5,717 bases of DNA from an uncultured Lysobacteraceae bacterium. Its GTDB lineage: Bacteria; Pseudomonadota; Gammaproteobacteria; Xanthomonadales; Rhodanobacteraceae. Made by a program: the position numbers and the translations under genes. Under the pieces are notes generated by a model. That model ran no database searches. It saw only the letters and a list, made by a program, of their open reading frames with translations, and was not told the origin of the DNA. Numbering within the stretch: the first letter of the stretch is position 1; each line of letters opens with the position of its first letter. Below, one piece after another: positions 5,646-5,717 of the stretch. The stretch lies in NCBI GenBank assembly GCA_946482585.1, contig CAMLSI010000351.1, forward strand, positions 1 through 5,717, given 5' to 3'.

Positions 5646-5717
5646 CTAGAGCGAAAGCCGGTGGATCACCTGGCTTGCATCGTCGGGATCGGGTTCGCGC
5701 CGGAAGCCCAAGGACAG
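5646..5717 (-). CDS. Possible C-terminal end of an unidentified gene (runs off the window)
   Basis: On the minus strand an open frame enters from the window edge and ends at a TAG (5648-5646) after 23 codons, with the peptide LSLGFRREPDPDDASQVIHRL then SL. Most codons (18 of 23) end in G or C, as in the neighbouring genes, and the opposite-strand frames fit this usage less well. It would converge on the kinase gene with a 75-base gap. The fragment is too short to name a family, and it could be chance. Confidence 0.35.
   Translation of the reverse strand: MSLGFRREPDPDDASQVIHRLSL

Noticed and set aside
1..5717. CRISPR arrays, tRNA or rRNA genes, insertion sequences, attachment sites and direct repeats.
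   Set aside because: I looked through the whole window and saw no repeated units, structural RNA signatures, transposase motifs or terminal inverted repeats.

Overview
This is a G+C-rich bacterial window, roughly two thirds G+C by eye. Its codons end mostly in G or C, and long spurious antisense reading frames shadow the real genes. The gene content and FNR/ANR-type operators suggest a Gram-negative proteobacterium, most likely a beta- or neighbouring gammaproteobacterium that stores polyhydroxybutyrate (PHB) and meets low oxygen. That placement is inference; the window has no rRNA or other phylogenetic marker.

Layout: (1) 2-460 (+) is the C-terminal part of an AdhP-type alcohol dehydrogenase cut by the window edge. 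(2) 494-790 (-) is a 98-residue phasin-like protein, convergent with it. (3) 791-926 is a divergent control region with two dyads of the FNR/CRP superfamily: TTGAC-N4-GTCAA at 851-864 and TTGAT-N4-ATCAA at 880-893. Each lies about 41 bp upstream of the start point predicted from a -10-like hexamer serving one of the two flanking genes. (4) 927-5570 (+) is a tight three-gene operon: a P-type cation ATPase, a phosphate acetyl/butyryltransferase and an acetate kinase homologue. The genes overlap by 8 and 4 bases, and the two downstream genes have good Shine-Dalgarno sequences. (5) 5571-5645 is a short gap with a weak hairpin. (6) 5646-5717 (-) may be the tail of a convergent gene.

How the genes may work together: the acyltransferase and kinase would turn an acyl-CoA into acyl-phosphate and then into carboxylate plus ATP. 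The alcohol dehydrogenase would re-oxidise NADH, the phasin would act on PHB granules, and the ATPase would spend ATP on ion transport. With FNR-like operators this reads as a module for fermentation and survival at low oxygen. It resembles the low-oxygen-activated (lxa) type loci of Burkholderia and the ANR/DNR-controlled stress clusters of other proteobacteria, which as I recall hold phasins, acetate kinase, phosphotransacylase, zinc alcohol dehydrogenases and universal stress proteins. The individual families are known. The most interesting parts are the promoter geometry, a possible leaderless ATPase transcript, and departures from family consensus in the ATPase and the kinase.
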